A stretch of 64,000 nucleotides of DNA, taken from contig CDMY01000299.1 of the NCBI GenBank assembly GCA_001179505.1, positions 1-64,000 of the forward strand, read 5' to 3'. Origin of the DNA: Vitrella brassicaformis (lineage: Eukaryota; Sar; Vitrellaceae). The notes beneath the pieces were generated by a model. It had not been told where the DNA came from, searched no databases, and saw only the letters and a program-made list of their open reading frames with translations. This document shows, one piece after another, positions 1-11,400 of this stretch. The position numbers and the translations under genes are program-made. Each line of letters begins with the position of its first letter. Positions within the stretch are counted from its first letter, which is position 1.

Positions 1-191
1 ACCCGAGGTGGGCGTTCGTAACCAGTTGGAGTATCAGCAGTAGCTCGGGGTAGCGAGTAGGAATGTGACGAAGCCGAAAGAAGCATTCAGTGACGACGGA
101 GGTCTCATGGACACGCAAGCTTGGGTCCACATCCATCGCAATTCATGTCTCGTAGACCTCGCCCGTTTAACTCGGTCTCCGCTCTAACTCC

Positions 192-199
192 AGCTCGCA
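192..199 (-). promoter_or_regulatory. TGCGAGCT-type promoter motif (Atg13-like gene)
   Basis: The sequence reads AGCTCGCA, the reverse complement of the 8-mer TGCGAGCT that recurs near gene starts across this window. It lies 64 bases before the Atg13-like start codon. The regulatory role is inferred from recurrence and position only. Confidence 0.5.
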
Positions 200-263
200 C
201 TTTTCCTCAGGCTGCCGCTGCTTCGCGAAGGGCAAGAAGGGCACTGCCAGCAGCTATTCCATC

Positions 264-3200
264 ATGTCTGTGCCTCGGAAGCAGGTCGAGGGGTGGCTTG
301 CCGAGTTTCTGATCAAGGCGTCGGAGGTCATCCTGCAAGCGCGTGTCATCCCGCTCAAAACATCATCGCACCCGAGGCACATGTCGACGGTGAGCGAGAG
401 AACACGCGAAGCACAAAGATCCAGACTCGCGTTGCCTCTTCCTGCAATTGTTTGCTTGTTGCTTCTCCTTCTCTCCCACAGTTGTTTCAGCTGCGGTTGG
501 CCGAGTGGTTTGACGTGCGTCAGGAGGTGGCGAGGGGCATCCGCGGCTACCACTTCGACCGACCATTCACATTCAGCGTTGAGATATACCTCAACAAAAC
601 TGGTGGGTAGGGACAAGACAGACAGACAGACAGACGGACGGACAGACAAGCAGGTCACTGACTTGCTGCTCCTTCGTGCTCAGATGCGGATGGTCGTCCG
701 GGCGACCAGCTGCTGGTGGAGAGGTGGACGTTCAAATTCCACCCAAAGTAGACCAAACAACTCATCCATCTGCCCTTCCACATCGGATGACATCTGTCTG
801 CCCTGTGTGGGTGCATGGCTGTGTGTCAGCACACTGGCGGAGAAGTACAGCGACCGTCTTTACAACAAGCTGTGCCTCGGCCTGCGGACGCTCCTCTGCT
901 TCACGCGGCTCCTGCCGGCTTACCACTGCTATGTCGACGCACAGAGGGGTGCACATGCCACCAGTCGCGCACCAGGTGGATGACGAGAAGACGCTTTCAG
1001 AATGAGCGTGTTCCCTTTGAATGTGTGGATTGCTTGCTTGGCTGTCTGTCTGTCTGTGGCTGCAGGGAGGAAGGACGGCATGGCGACAGCTCGGCTGAGC
1101 CACCGTGTGCACTTCAGAGACATCAATGCACTCGCCAACTACAACTGTAAGCCGACTTGACCATAAACACACATGTGCACAAACCACAGATGTCCGATCC
1201 TTGATCGTGCCATCCATCGCTCAGGCAAGGAGGTGACGTCGTCTGACTTTCTGAACCTTCCCTGCTCGTTCGGCGTCCTTTCCGTCGGCGTCAGCCACCG
1301 GCTGGAGCTGCCCTTCCCTCAGAAGCCGCTCACCGAGGACGCGGCGGCCTCTGCGTTCGGCTACGTCGACAACTATGAGGTGGAGGAGGGCTACGTCACA
1401 TGCAACCCGCCCACGCACCAGCCACGAGGTAGGCTCAGCATGAACACCACACACCGTTATACTGTGCTTGTGTGTGTGTGTTGTTTGCGTCAGGCCAGTC
1501 GCCGTCCATTTCTCTCTCTCCTCGCCCAGCTTTGGGCGCATCTTCACACCACCACCACCAACACCACCATCAGCATCGGTCCTGGGGCCACCATCACCAC
1601 CAGCAGGCGGAGAGAGGCTGGACGATGAACGTCTTGACAGGAGAGGGCAGGCGCCACAAGTCGGGCTCCGATGACGGCGACGTCCCGCCACTCCGTAAGT
1701 TGGGGGAGAAAGGAGCATACAATACATGTGTGCGTCATCTACATGTCGCCTGTGTGCGTGTCGGTCAGCTTCTGGGCCGTCCGACTCGTCGACGGGAAAC
1801 ATGATGGCGGCCGGCACTCCGCCCTTCGCACAGCCACGGTATGCCTGCCAACAGACAAATAGAATACACAGCCATCAAGCAACCTCCTCATGTGTGTCCT
1901 TTGCCCTGCCGTGTGTGTCAGTCATTTGCATCATCGTCCGACCGGCATCTCCCCCAGCAGCGGTCCTGGCGTGGCGCCCATGAGCATATCGCCCAGAGAT
2001 CACGGGCTGTTGGGCAGGGGAAACACGCCACCCAATGTCACGGTAGGTGCAGGGGACAGCCATCTCTCCACCAATCCATTACCCTTTCCGTCTCATGTTG
2101 ACGTCTCAGCTGCCCCCCCCGCTGCTGCGTGACACTTCCCAGACGCCCACGCCGACCCCCTCATCGGCACACACGCCCTGGGGCACCACACAACACATGA
2201 GAACCTCACCCAGGTACACAACGACACTGTACACACACAACACAACAAAAGAAACAACACTGCACGGATCATCCATGTCCGGACTGTGTCCATCGACATC
2301 AGGGTGGGCACCAAGGCGAGCGACTATTCTCCCGGTCGTGGCGAAGGGCTGCCGCCCAGGCCACACACTCCACACTCGAGAGGCTCAGCACCACAGACAC
2401 CAACCAGTAGGAAGGCGCCTTGGTACAGACATGGGCACCTGTTTACTTCATTTGGATGTGTGTGCTATGTGTGTGCCAGGTCGGCAGGGCAGCGGCGGGT
2501 ACGGCCAGGGTGTGTTTGGGCCGCTGGGCACACCGCCTCTCGGGTACCAGAGCAGGACGACATCGCGGGACTGCCCAAGCCCCGTGCTGGGCGTCAGCCC
2601 AACATCAGAGATGCTGCCATCTCCCCGGCCAGACGAGGGTAAGCGAAATTGCACACCCACTCTCGGGCATCGAGACCACATGTATGGGTGCGCTGGTGCG
2701 TTTCCCTTTCAGGCTTCGGCGATCTGTGGATGGCCTCACACCCTGCCGTGCGCAAGCAGTCCTCAGCCAGCCTCATGTCTGTGTAAGCGCCGACCACAGC
2801 ACACCGCCCTTTGCATAACTCTCTCACTCTGCCGTGTCAATGAATGTCAGCGGCCGGATGTCGCGCAAGAGCAGCGGGAGTGGCGCGTGCAGTGCGACGG
2901 GTGCCGGCAGTGAGGGTGGGCATCCCGTCATATTCGATGACGGGGAGGAGGAGGGCGAGATATTCATGCTTGACCAGGACAAGGGAGAGGTGACCTGACC
3001 ACATAACACCAACACATCACTAACTGTGTGGATGTGCGTGCCTATTTGTGTGTTGTGCGTGTGTGTGTGCAGGAGGAGGCATTTGAAGATGACGAGGACA
3101 GCCACGTGCTGGCCTCAATGATCGGGCAGCTCGGGGAGGGCGCTGGGGCGTTCGTCATCAAAAAAGGTGAAACGGCACACGCACACACATCCGGCATAGA

Positions 3201-4411
3201 ATCCCTAACCAGTTGTACGCACGCCCATCAGATGACACGTCCGACTGGCCCCCGACAGCGCCCCTCAACCTGCCGTCCCCCGCCCCTGCCTCCCCATCCT
3301 CCTCTCCACCCACACCCTTCTCACCACTCCTCCAGCGACTCGGATTCCGCCCCTCACCATCACCAGCACCCTCACCCACACCCATACCACCATCCACATG
3401 GCCGTGGGGCCGTCTCGTCTCACGTGGGTCCAGCGACCGTCGGTCCATCGACCGCGAGAGGCTGTCGCGGCCGGTGCTGCATCTGCTGGAGGTGCTGTGT
3501 CGTGCGGTGGAGGAGGGCAGCAACAGGGGCGTGCCTGTGGATGGGAGGAAGGTAAGCGACGCGGCGATGCGGGCGGTGCAGTATGGCGGGACCAATGAGG
3601 GAGGAGTGGTGCAGCAAGTCCTCAACCAGAGCGGGTGAGTGGGGGGTGAGAGGTGCATGGAAGGGGCTGTGCATTGTCTCTCTCTGTGTGTGTCATATGT
3701 GCAGCGGTGGTCGGTGGCAGGGCGGTCGCATGCTGGTGACACTTGACCTACCAGGGGCGACGCAGCTGCTGCAAGACCTGGTAGGGAGAAGGCATACACA
3801 CCAACACACAGATGCACACGTGTGGCCCTCTCCTCTGTGTGTGGCAGCGGACATCGTTGTACGGCTATGTGCATCATCAATCTGTGAGCAAGTCGAGCAC
3901 GCCGCCCGCGTCGATGCGGGGCCTGCCCGCCCACCCCCACCCCGGAAGTATGTTCGAGAGCTGCATGGACAGCAGTGGGGACGAAAAGATGATCGACGAA
4001 GACTCTAAGACCAAACGGGACAGATTCCTCGCTTCTGTTGGTCAGCCAGCCAGCCATCTGCACGCGATTCGAGTGTTCATCTCCATGTGGTTTGGTTTGG
4101 TGTAATGTGGTGTGTGTAGGTGATTTGATGCGTCACTGCCAGCAGCCACGGCCCCTGGCCATCGCGCAGCAGACCATTCCTGTGGTACGCACAGACGCTT
4201 CGCGTAAATGAATGACTGATAACGGTTTGCTCTGGCCTCTCTCTCTCTCTCCCCCGTGTCTGCATGCAGCGTGAGCTGTTTAGGCGGCTGGAGCATTTCG
4301 AGGTCAGTATTGCGCCGCAACACCAGAAATTCTTACATTGGTACGTTGTCTGTGTTGATTGATCAGAAGCTGGGCGAGAAGATACGGAGCCGGCCTCGGG
4401 ACACATTCTGA
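264..4411 (+). CDS. ATG13: Atg13-like autophagy protein (HORMA domain), multi-exon
   Basis: Likely homologue of Atg13, the HORMA-domain subunit of the Atg1/ULK autophagy-initiation complex in the cytosol. The N-terminal exons read MSVPRKQVEGWLAEFLIKAS, then after an intron RLAEWFDVRQEVARGI, VERWTFKFHP, LRTLLCFTRLLPAY and FGVLSVGVSHRLELP. These match in order the helix, the E-x-W strand, the Y-x-L-L-LL-x-R-x-P-AY segment and the C-terminal strand of Atg13 HORMA domains. The remainder (about 1400-4411) is Ser/Pro/His-rich and acidic, split over about ten short exons, and ends KLGEKIRSRPRDTF-stop; this fits the disordered regulatory tail of Atg13. Exon boundaries after about 1430 are approximate, and the tail could in principle belong to a second gene, but no new start is needed. 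A TGCGAGCT-type motif sits upstream. Confidence 0.78.
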
Positions 4412-4609
4412 TGATGTGGGAGAGGGATGGACGAGTGTTTTTTTCATCATGACAGCCGCTAGAACCTTGCTCGGCTGTATATCGCACGCCATGGATGTAG
4501 TTACGTGGACTGAATGAATGAATGGACAGACTTATCGACGTAACAAACAACTTTCTGCTCAGGTCTATCTTTCTGTCTATGTACCAAATGTACCAAGGTA
4601 GTCGGTCGT

Positions 4610-5328
4610 TCACTCGTGCATCTCCACACAGCGGCACTTTTTTCTGGACCGTTTGCAGAAATAAACATCGCCGCACGGAAACTCGCCGTCGCAGTCATCG
4701 TCTTCCAGCGACTCACAGTCGCGCGAGCACACACACAACTGCAATGTAGAGTTCCACGCCCGAAACCCACTGCACAATAGAGAGAGAGAGAGAGAGGGGA
4801 GACGCTCGTGCAAACCCTAGAGAGTTTAGTCAGTCAGTCATACTCACGGTGGGTAGCAGCCCCCCGAGCGAAGTGTGCATTCTTCTCTGGGAAGGTCCTC
4901 GACGTCCCTCACGCTGCACTTGCATTTGTTGTCTTCATCGTTCCTGATGATTGAGTGCGTGGCAAGGCACACACCATAGAGGCACCACATGGCACACAGG
5001 GATGGAACTGAACCTACTCACCACTCGCAGAGGCCCGTGCCGTCCAAACCGCACCCCTCCCGCTCAGCTTTCATGAACCCAGTGCACTTGTCCTTGGTCT
5101 CCAGCTCTTGGCACCGGCCCGAATAAGCTCCATGGTCATGTTCGAGGGACGTGCCATTACTGCGGCGAATGCCTGAAATGCCACATAGAGAGAGACACCA
5201 CACGTGACTGTCTCACTCTGTCTGATGGTCGATGGGCGCTTACTCTTCAGCCGATTGTTGCAGGCGGCGTGCACACGAGCCCCGAGATGAATTGCGATGA
5301 CCAGCAGGCACGGGAAGGGCCTCATCAC
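4610..5328 (-). CDS. Small secreted cysteine-rich protein
   Basis: Four exons on the minus strand. Exon 1 encodes MMRPFPCLLVIAIHLGARVHA, a clear signal peptide, followed by ACNNRLK. The next exons continue in phase through GRCQELETKDKCTGF, GLCEWNDEDNKCKCS, ECTLRSGGCYPP and LCVCSRDCES, and end with KRSRKKCRCVEMHE-stop. The mature chain of about 135 residues has about 20 cysteines, often spaced CxC or as closely spaced pairs, and is acidic in its centre. This suggests a disulfide-stabilised extracellular or vacuolar protein. I recognise no named family; EGF-like or other small disulfide folds are possible. It is head-to-head with the cyanase gene, with 165 bases between start codons and a TGCGAGCT motif in that gap. 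Confidence 0.7.
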
Positions 5329-5482
5329 CTCTGAGCCCCACTGCAGTTTGCTCGTGCTGAGATGATATCAATTCTATGTATGGTTTGAGGCACAGGAAAC
5401 GGCTCAAAACTGAATGAGTGGAATAGAATAGGGATGAACGGGATACGCCGCAACGGGGTGAAATCAGCGACGAGCTCGATAT

Positions 5483-5490
5483 TGCGAGCT
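5483..5490 (+). promoter_or_regulatory. TGCGAGCT promoter motif (divergent Cys-rich / cyanase pair)
   Basis: Exact TGCGAGCT between two divergent start codons. It ends 3 bases before the first cyanase ATG, and a palindromic CGAGCTCG lies at 5471-5478. The position suggests that the next in-frame cyanase ATG (5512) may be the true start. Role inferred from recurrence. Confidence 0.5.
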
Positions 5491-5493
5491 TAG

Positions 5494-6552
5494 ATGGGCA
5501 GATCTCAGACGATGAACGTGGCCAATGGCATGAAGGCGGCCATCCCGCTCATCAGGCAGAGTCGTGCACTGCTGCCCGGGGCCTTTCAGAAGCACTCATG
5601 GCGGTGCTCTCTTTTGGCGTCGAGATGCTTTGGCAGTGGTGTGAGGGAGCCATCCTTTCTACAGGACCGAAACGAGAAGGACGACATTATCACGACGCTC
5701 ATGGATGCCAAGAAGCGGCAGGGCCTGACATTCGATAGCATCGCTCACGAGCTGGGGTGAGTGACGAGCAGGCACAAGCAGCAAACTCAGATGCAGGCAG
5801 GCCCTGCTGATGTGTGTATCCTGTAGGTATACGAATGCGTTTACGGCTCAGCTGTTCCTTCTGCAGGCGCCCCTTCCCGCCAGTGCAGCGCCCAAGCTGC
5901 AGGAGATCCTGCCCTCTTTGCCACCGTCGGTGATTGAGGAGATGCAGAAGACGCCCAACAGACGATTCGACGTGGACATTGTGCAGGAGCCGTCCGTCTA
6001 TCGCCTCATGGAAGCAGGTGGATGGACTGTGAGAGCAAGGCTGTTAGTGTGCGGGTGCACCTACCTTATGTGTGTTGGTCTCTCAGTGCAGCACTACGGC
6101 GAGGGCTTCAAGATCTTGCTCAACGAGAAGTTCGGCGACGGTATGCCAATCCAGCCACACACGTACACGGTGGTGGATGCGAGTGTATGGCCATGGTGTG
6201 GTGTGTGTTTCAGGCATTATGGTGGGCACGCTGCACGCATTACGACGGGTGGTGACCTGACATGGGTGCGGGTGGGCGCCATCTGTGTGTTGCTTGCTGT
6301 CAGTCTGCCATCGACTTCTACATGACCGTCCACAAAATCAAGGGCAAGGCAGGCGAGGTGAGTTCCACCACACACACACACCTCGCCTGCCTTGCCCTTT
6401 TGTGTGTGTGTGTGCGCGCGCGTATGTGTGTGGCTTCTTCACAGGACCGTGTGGTGGTGGTGTTGAACGGCAAGTGGCTGCCGTATACTGAGCAAATTGC
6501 GGCTAACAACACCGCCAACATAGACACCATCACCCGCACGATTAGCAAATGA
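5494..6552 (+). CDS. cynS: Cyanase (cyanate lyase), organelle-type N-terminal extension
   Basis: Cyanate hydratase (EC 4.2.1.104) converts cyanate and bicarbonate to CO2 and ammonia via carbamate. Exons join as LTFDSIAHELGYTNAFTAQL, LPASAAPKLQEILPSLPPSV, VYRLMEAVQHYGEGFK, NEKFGDGIMSAIDFYMTVHK, then VVVVLNGKWLPYTE. This follows bacterial CynS across the helical domain and the catalytic domain. The catalytic triad known from E. coli (Arg, Glu, Ser) is present: R and E of YRLMEA and S of MSAID. About 60 N-terminal residues rich in R/S/A and poor in acids precede the cyanase fold and look like a mitochondrial presequence (inference). The GDGIM codons use an 8-base microexon at 6214-6221. About 26 residues follow the conserved core. 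Start is 5494 or 5512. Confidence 0.92.
6214..6221 (+). other. 8-nucleotide microexon of the cyanase gene
   Basis: The exon before it ends in GGCGACG (6140) at phase 1. GCATTATG here is bounded by TTTCAG and GTGGGC, and the next exon starts TCTGCCATCGAC at 6304 after TGTCAG. Joining all three gives GDG-I-M-SAID, the conserved cyanase stretch. Skipping the 8 bases shifts the frame, and reading through meets a stop. Confidence 0.82.
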
Positions 6553-6779
6553 CCTGCCCCATGCTATTAAGTCCTTTTTCGGTGTCACGTGTTCCGATAC
6601 AGTGTCGAAGCAACAAACCAAGGACATTGACCTGTGACATGGTACGTGTTGCATGTCTATGTACTGCGTGGAAATAAAGGAATGCGACAATAGTAGACAG
6701 ACAGACAGCACGAGAACAGACACAGAACAGCACACACCCCTGGCCGGGCATATTCATGCAGCTGGCTAACGTATGTATC

Positions 6780-8717
6780 TCATGATGCAGCCTGCTGCTG
6801 AATGAGTATATCCACCGCTCGATTCACATGACCTGAGCCAACACAAACGAACGAACAGAGGAAAGGTGAATGAAACCTTTGCCCAGCAAACCTTTCATAC
6901 ACATATGGCACCTTCGCTTTGTTTCAACGCTGCCACTGACGCCTCCACATCGTGGAAACCCATGGCCCTTAGCGCAGTCAGCTGTCCCGCATACTTGACC
7001 TCTGGGGCCATGTGCTGCTGCACCACAAACGGCTCGAAAGCCTCCTGGAAGTTGATGTTGTCACACGGCATGCCATACGCGCCCGGCCTGGGTATCTTCG
7101 GGACGCTCGGCCGCCTCCCCTTAGACGAAACTTTGTCTTGATCCCCCAGCAGACTGCAGACAGAATACACGAGTCATTTGTGTGGCGCCCGTCCCTTCTC
7201 TCTCTCTCTCTCTCTCTCTCACCGTTTGGAGCTCTTCTGCAGTAGGATGAGTGCCTGCAGTGTGGTGGGGTGGTACATGTGCTGCAGCACACGAGGGTCA
7301 GACTGGACTGGCGGGGCAGCACCAGCCTCGGCCGCGTCAGGCCCCTGAGACACACGCAAAGAGACGTCATGTCGGACATGGGGATTTCACATTCGTCACA
7401 CACCTGTGTCTGTCGAAATCTGTCCATTGCCATGGATGCGATTGTCTTCTGCGCCGACAGAGACGACATATGCATGCATGAGTGTCTTCCTTCCTCTCTC
7501 CGTCCCTCCCTTGGCTGGCCTGTCATTGTATATGTCTCGTCTCACCTGCACATGAGGGTCTTGCATCATCATGGCCACGGCGCTGGGGTCGTACTGCATC
7601 GTCCCACGAGGCATAGCCTCATCCTCTCCACCCTCCCCCTGGCCCTCCCTCGCCCCTCTCTGCAGCGACTGCAGCTGGGCAATCGTGTTCAGACCCTGCG
7701 TGCAGTGAGCGCAGGGGAGACACCAGCCAGGCAACGTGGGTGATTGATCGATCTCTGTGCTTTTCATTCATTCTCCTATGTCATGTGCCTGGTTGAGAGT
7801 GCCGTATGGTGCAGGGGTGTTTTTGTTTCTGTCCACCAGCGCCGCGCCCCTCTCTGTCGCACGCAGCAACTCGCGAACAGTGGACGGCTGACGCACCAGA
7901 TCACCGACCTGACCCAGAAACTGAAACACAGAGGGGAATCCTGGGCCGTGGGGGGCTCACATCATTGTGTGTCTATTTCGCGTCTTTATTGTCCATTACC
8001 TGACCTCAATGTCATCGATGAGCTGGGCCAGCTTCGGCTCATGCTGCATCGCCTCACACACTGCAGCATTCGACCGCAGAGCCTGCACACGGACAGAGAA
8101 AGGGAGACAGGCAGGTAGGGAGGCAGTGAACAAACACAAGAGAGACAAGCTGACCTTCTGCAGGATGTCCGGCGATGCAATCAAGCTCTGCATGTTGTCA
8201 CTCCGCAGCATCGACTCCAGAATGTCGGGATTCATGAGCACATGCTTCTGCAACCCCCCAAGCGAGCCAACCGGGCGCCCATCGAACACAAACTGCTCCC
8301 CACTCAGCCTGCCCAGCCCCACCGCCCTCGGCTTGGCATCGGGCGCATGCTTGAGGAGGAAGATGGTGGCGTTGTGATGAATGCCATAGCTGTCGAAATT
8401 CCTCTCGGGGTTCAGGGCCTGGCCCTTGCTGCATGCACAGACGCCAAGAGATCCTTGCGCGGGATCTCTTCTTGCTGTTTGTGTCATTTCTTCTTACAAA
8501 AGGAGGCGTTGTTCCTTCTTTGCAATCTGCGCTCTTGGCTCCAGCTGCATTGCAAATCACACATATAGATGGATGGATGCATTGCAGACAGACAGGAATG
8601 GGTGCGTGTGAGGCTTGTCACCTGTTGGCATAGTGTGTCGATTGGCTTTAAGCTGTCAACATCGAACAGAAAGGTAACGCCGTCCTCCTTTTCCACCTGA
8701 ACGCTCAGAAGCGGCAT
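6780..8717 (-). CDS. Ubiquilin/Dsk2-like shuttle factor (UBL, STI1-type middle, UBA)
   Basis: Proteasomal shuttle protein of the ubiquilin/Dsk2 family. The N-terminal UBL spans three exons: MPLLSVQVEKEDGVTFLFDV, LEPRAQIAKKEQRLLFKGQ, LNPERNFDSYGIHHNATIF. The middle contains NP- and Met-rich helical stretches such as VLMNPDILESMLRSDNMQSL and CEAMQHEPKLAQLIDDIE, typical of STI1 repeats. The last two exons give a UBA domain: LTALRAMGFHDVEASVAALK then GHVNRAVDILIQQQAAS-stop, with the MGF loop and the final helix. UBL binds the proteasome and UBA binds ubiquitin (known for the family). Start 8717 is chosen because the UBL strand begins there; the in-frame ATG at 8798 would extend past the promoter motif at 8749-8756. 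It is divergent from another ubiquitin-like gene at 8825. Confidence 0.85.
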
Positions 8718-8748
8718 TTTCCCACGTATTTTCCAAAGCGCGTCACTG

Positions 8749-8756
8749 TGCGAGCT
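8749..8756 (+). promoter_or_regulatory. TGCGAGCT promoter motif (divergent ubiquilin / UBL-protein pair)
   Basis: Exact TGCGAGCT in the 107-base gap between two divergent start codons, 31 bases from the ubiquilin ATG and 68 from the other. Role inferred. Confidence 0.5.
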
Positions 8757-8824
8757 TGATTGCGAGGGGAAGAGGGGCCAGTTGTCACTCTCTTTCAAAG
8801 GAGTGCGCCGGCCCGTTGCGAGAA

Positions 8825-10057
8825 ATGGTACAGACGCGCGCCGCTAGGCGTTCGCATGCCGAGGGCGGCGATGTTGAGATGGTCGATGCCCCCCTCCACT
8901 TCTGCGCAGACATCGACAGGCTCGAGAGGGTGCTCCGCGCTGAGAAGAAGCGGTTTTCGGCCATATTCAACTCGTTTGAGACCATCCTAGCAGGTACGCA
9001 GCGGCAGAAGCGGCTGACAAGACCTTTCCATTGTACTCTTCTATCTCTGTGTGCCAATTGCTGTGTGCAGGGCTAAAGGCGTGTGCTGGCGATGTGGAGG
9101 CGTTGAGTGAGGCGCTGGTGCTGCCGCCGTTGAGTCTCATGCAGAGCTTCAACGAAGTGGAGGTACGCCGGGGTGGGGGCTCTCACTCACACACACGACG
9201 CCCGAGTGGCTGTGTCTGCTGGGGCGTTCAGGGTCGTTTGACCACGGCGCGCAAGGCGCTGAACTATGGCAAGCTGGACATCGACCGCTACGAAGAGGTC
9301 ACCGACGCCCTCAGGGACGTCAACCACTTCATCACCACCATGGGCAAGGTATGTGCCGCTGTCACACACGCACACACACATGCACAATCTCCGTATGTGT
9401 GTGCATGTGTTTGTGTGTGTGTGTGTGTGTGTGTCAGAGCCTCAATGACGGCATGAATCGTTTGGCTGAGGTCCAGCAGCAGGCGAGCAGCAGCAGCGGC
9501 AGTAGCGGGGCGGTGGAACTGCGCACAAAGAGCTCGTGGGGTCAGGAGTCGCGTGTGCTGGCGCCGTCTGGCCCGAGTGGCCGGATGTCCGACGTGTGGG
9601 ACCGAGTGCTTCTACTGTCGGGTGAGCGACGTCCGCCACACCGAATGCGATCGATTCATCTCCGCTGGTGCTGTTTTCTCTACAGGGGGGAAGTCTCCCG
9701 GGAAGAACGTGAGGATACTCATGGATGGCGAAAGGGTGCTTCCGGATCGCCGGCTGGCCGATCTCATGCAAGAGGACGGGACCGTGTTGGTCGACATGGT
9801 GCCCGAGCAGAAGGGCGGCATGTTCCACGCCTCGTCCGGCCGGCATGGCTTCGGCACGTCATCCTTCATGCAGAAGCAGGCTGACGACATGAGGTATGCT
9901 TCCCCACAGCCAGTGAGTCAGTCGGTCACTCAGTGGCTGTGTGGCGTCTGTGTTCAGGTTGGAGATGGAGTCGCTGGAGGAGAGGCTGCGGATGCTCACG
10001 TCGGTGCACAAGGGCGGGCAGGAGTTGCTAGCCAGCACGCACCAGCAGCAGACCTAA
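8825..10057 (+). CDS. Coiled-coil protein with ubiquitin-like domain and GGMFH motif
   Basis: Exons join from MVQTRAARRSHAEGGDVEM through a helical region (DIDRLERVLRAEKKRFSAIF, GRLTTARKALNYGKLDIDRY, DALRDVNHFITTMG) and a Ser-rich linker. A beta-grasp-like segment follows: VRILMDGERVLPDRRLADLM, then EDGTVLVDMVPEQKGGMFHA and SSGRHGFGTSS. The end of this segment resembles the C-terminus of ubiquitin (LHLVLRLRGG) followed directly by a M-F/Y-H-x-SSGR stretch that I recall from ubiquitin-family proteins of protists and plants. Only the second half of a ubiquitin fold is evident. The C-terminus is coiled coil (LEMESLEERLRMLTSVHKG) ending HQQQT-stop. The basic N-terminus could be a nuclear signal. 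Function unknown; the divergent neighbour is ubiquilin. Confidence 0.72.
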
Positions 10058-10424
10058 CACGCACAGCTGGATGGCCTGGCAGGCCCAGCCCCTTAGAGTC
10101 CGCAGAGCATCGCTCGTGTATAGTACCGATTGATTGATTGACGAATGGATGGATGGATGGATTCATTTTTAAACGTTGGCCCTGGACGTTGACGCTGTAT
10201 GATCCTGAAGTGTAATCGACTCTCCCTCCACTCTCTGCAAACCCGAACGATTACTTCAAGCTCGCGCTGCGAGCCGAGAAAAAGGGGCGAAAGAAGATAC
10301 GCCCGTCGTCATTGCCTTTTGAGTGTATTTCAGCTATCCTGCGTTACACACGGCACGGCACGGCTAGATCTGCTGCCAGCCACATCCGTTTCAACCACTC
10401 TCTCTCCGGCAGACCTCGCCCGGA
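10058..10424. other. Intergenic; candidate promoter for the small ORF
   Basis: No gene seen. It contains a short ATGG-type tandem repeat near 10144-10160. AGCTCGCG at 10259-10266 and TGCGAGCC at 10268-10275 are near-matches to the promoter 8-mer found elsewhere in the window. Confidence 0.4.
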
Positions 10425-10639
10425 TGGACAGCAACAGCAGCAAGAAGAGCAGCCCCGGCCCTGCCAAGACGGACGCCGCCAAGAAGACCCCTCCCATGAC
10501 CACAACTCAAACGGCGGCGCCGATGCCCTTGGCCGGCACTCCACCGCGGGACCCTTCTGAGGCGACACTCTCAGCCAAGGCCAAAGGACGTGTCGGCGTG
10601 GCTCCGGTGCCGTCTACGTCGCTGCCTTGCCTCGGATGA
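10425..10639 (+). CDS. Possible small low-complexity protein
   Basis: A 71-codon ORF reading MDSNSSKKSSPGPAKTDAAK and ending STSLPCLG-stop. It is rich in Ser, Pro, Lys, Ala and Thr and has no recognisable fold. Support is weak: codon use resembles neighbouring genes and two near-matches to the window's promoter motif lie about 150 bases upstream. It could be the first exon of a longer gene whose other exons I cannot place, or not a gene. Confidence 0.3.
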
Positions 10640-11049
10640 CCGCTGCCTGGTGATGCTGATCACTTAAGCGGAGAGATGTGCACCCGACTATGGCGAGTTG
10701 GTTGCCCCTGGCAGGGGCGGCGTGTTGTAGTGTGTACGGTGTGCGTTCGTACGGATCATGGCTTTCTTGCGTACACACGTCGCTTGCGTAATGCACGCGA
10801 GCCGGTTCGCTTAGAGGAGGGAGGGAGGGAGGGAAGGGAGGGAGGGGCCACAACAGCCGAGCGTTTCTGTAATTAGTAGAGTGACGGAAGTGTGTAGACA
10901 GAGTGGGTGTCAGGCTGCCTGCCTGCCTGCCTGCCTAATTGCCTTGCGCTTTATGTAGTCGGCGAGTCGCCTGCCTGCCTGCCTGCCTGCCTACCCGCCT
11001 TGTTGTCGAGCTCTGCATACGTGCCTGCATCCACACACACACACACACT

Positions 11050-11400
11050 GGAAGCGAGAAGTTTCCTTTTCTCATGTACACGGGGCGTTGTGTTGCGTGT
11101 AGCCTTGTCGTGTTCTCCCCTGTCGCATCTCTCTGGGTGTGTCATCTTTCTGCTCACTGCTGTCACGAGCAGGTCTTAGTGCGTGCTCCCGTACGGTGAC
11201 CTGCCTATGAAAGCAGAGGGAACAGAACGGTGAACCAAAGAGAGGAGTGAGTGGCGGTCGGATGGCGACTGGGAAGGAGGAAGCACGTAGCGGCAGTCCC
11301 TGTGCATAGCGTATCCTACCTTGGTTTGAGTGATGGTGTTGCCGTTCCGTTGCACCCGTGTCGGTTTCTGGCTGTGTCCGCCCGTCCTTCATGGGGCAAT
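11050..11400 (+). repeat. Dispersed repeat family R2, copy 1
   Basis: Aligns by eye with the reverse complement of 43640-44012. Shared anchors are CGCATCTCTCTGGGTGTGTC, a GTCTT-GTGCG-GC-TCCGTACG-TGACCT block, AGAGGAGTGAG, and GTGTTGCCGT followed by a TTGGTTTCTGGC-like stretch. Divergence is considerable, with several small gaps. No coding potential or terminal repeats recognised. Confidence 0.65.

Noticed and set aside
2047-4063. Long ORFs at 2047-2913 (+) and 3158-4063 (-)
   Set aside because: They are shadows or read-throughs across introns of the Atg13-like gene; the spliced frame is better supported.
10913-10993. CRISPR-like or other array of short repeats
   Set aside because: These are simple (CTGC/CCTG)n microsatellites without spacers, in a eukaryotic genome.
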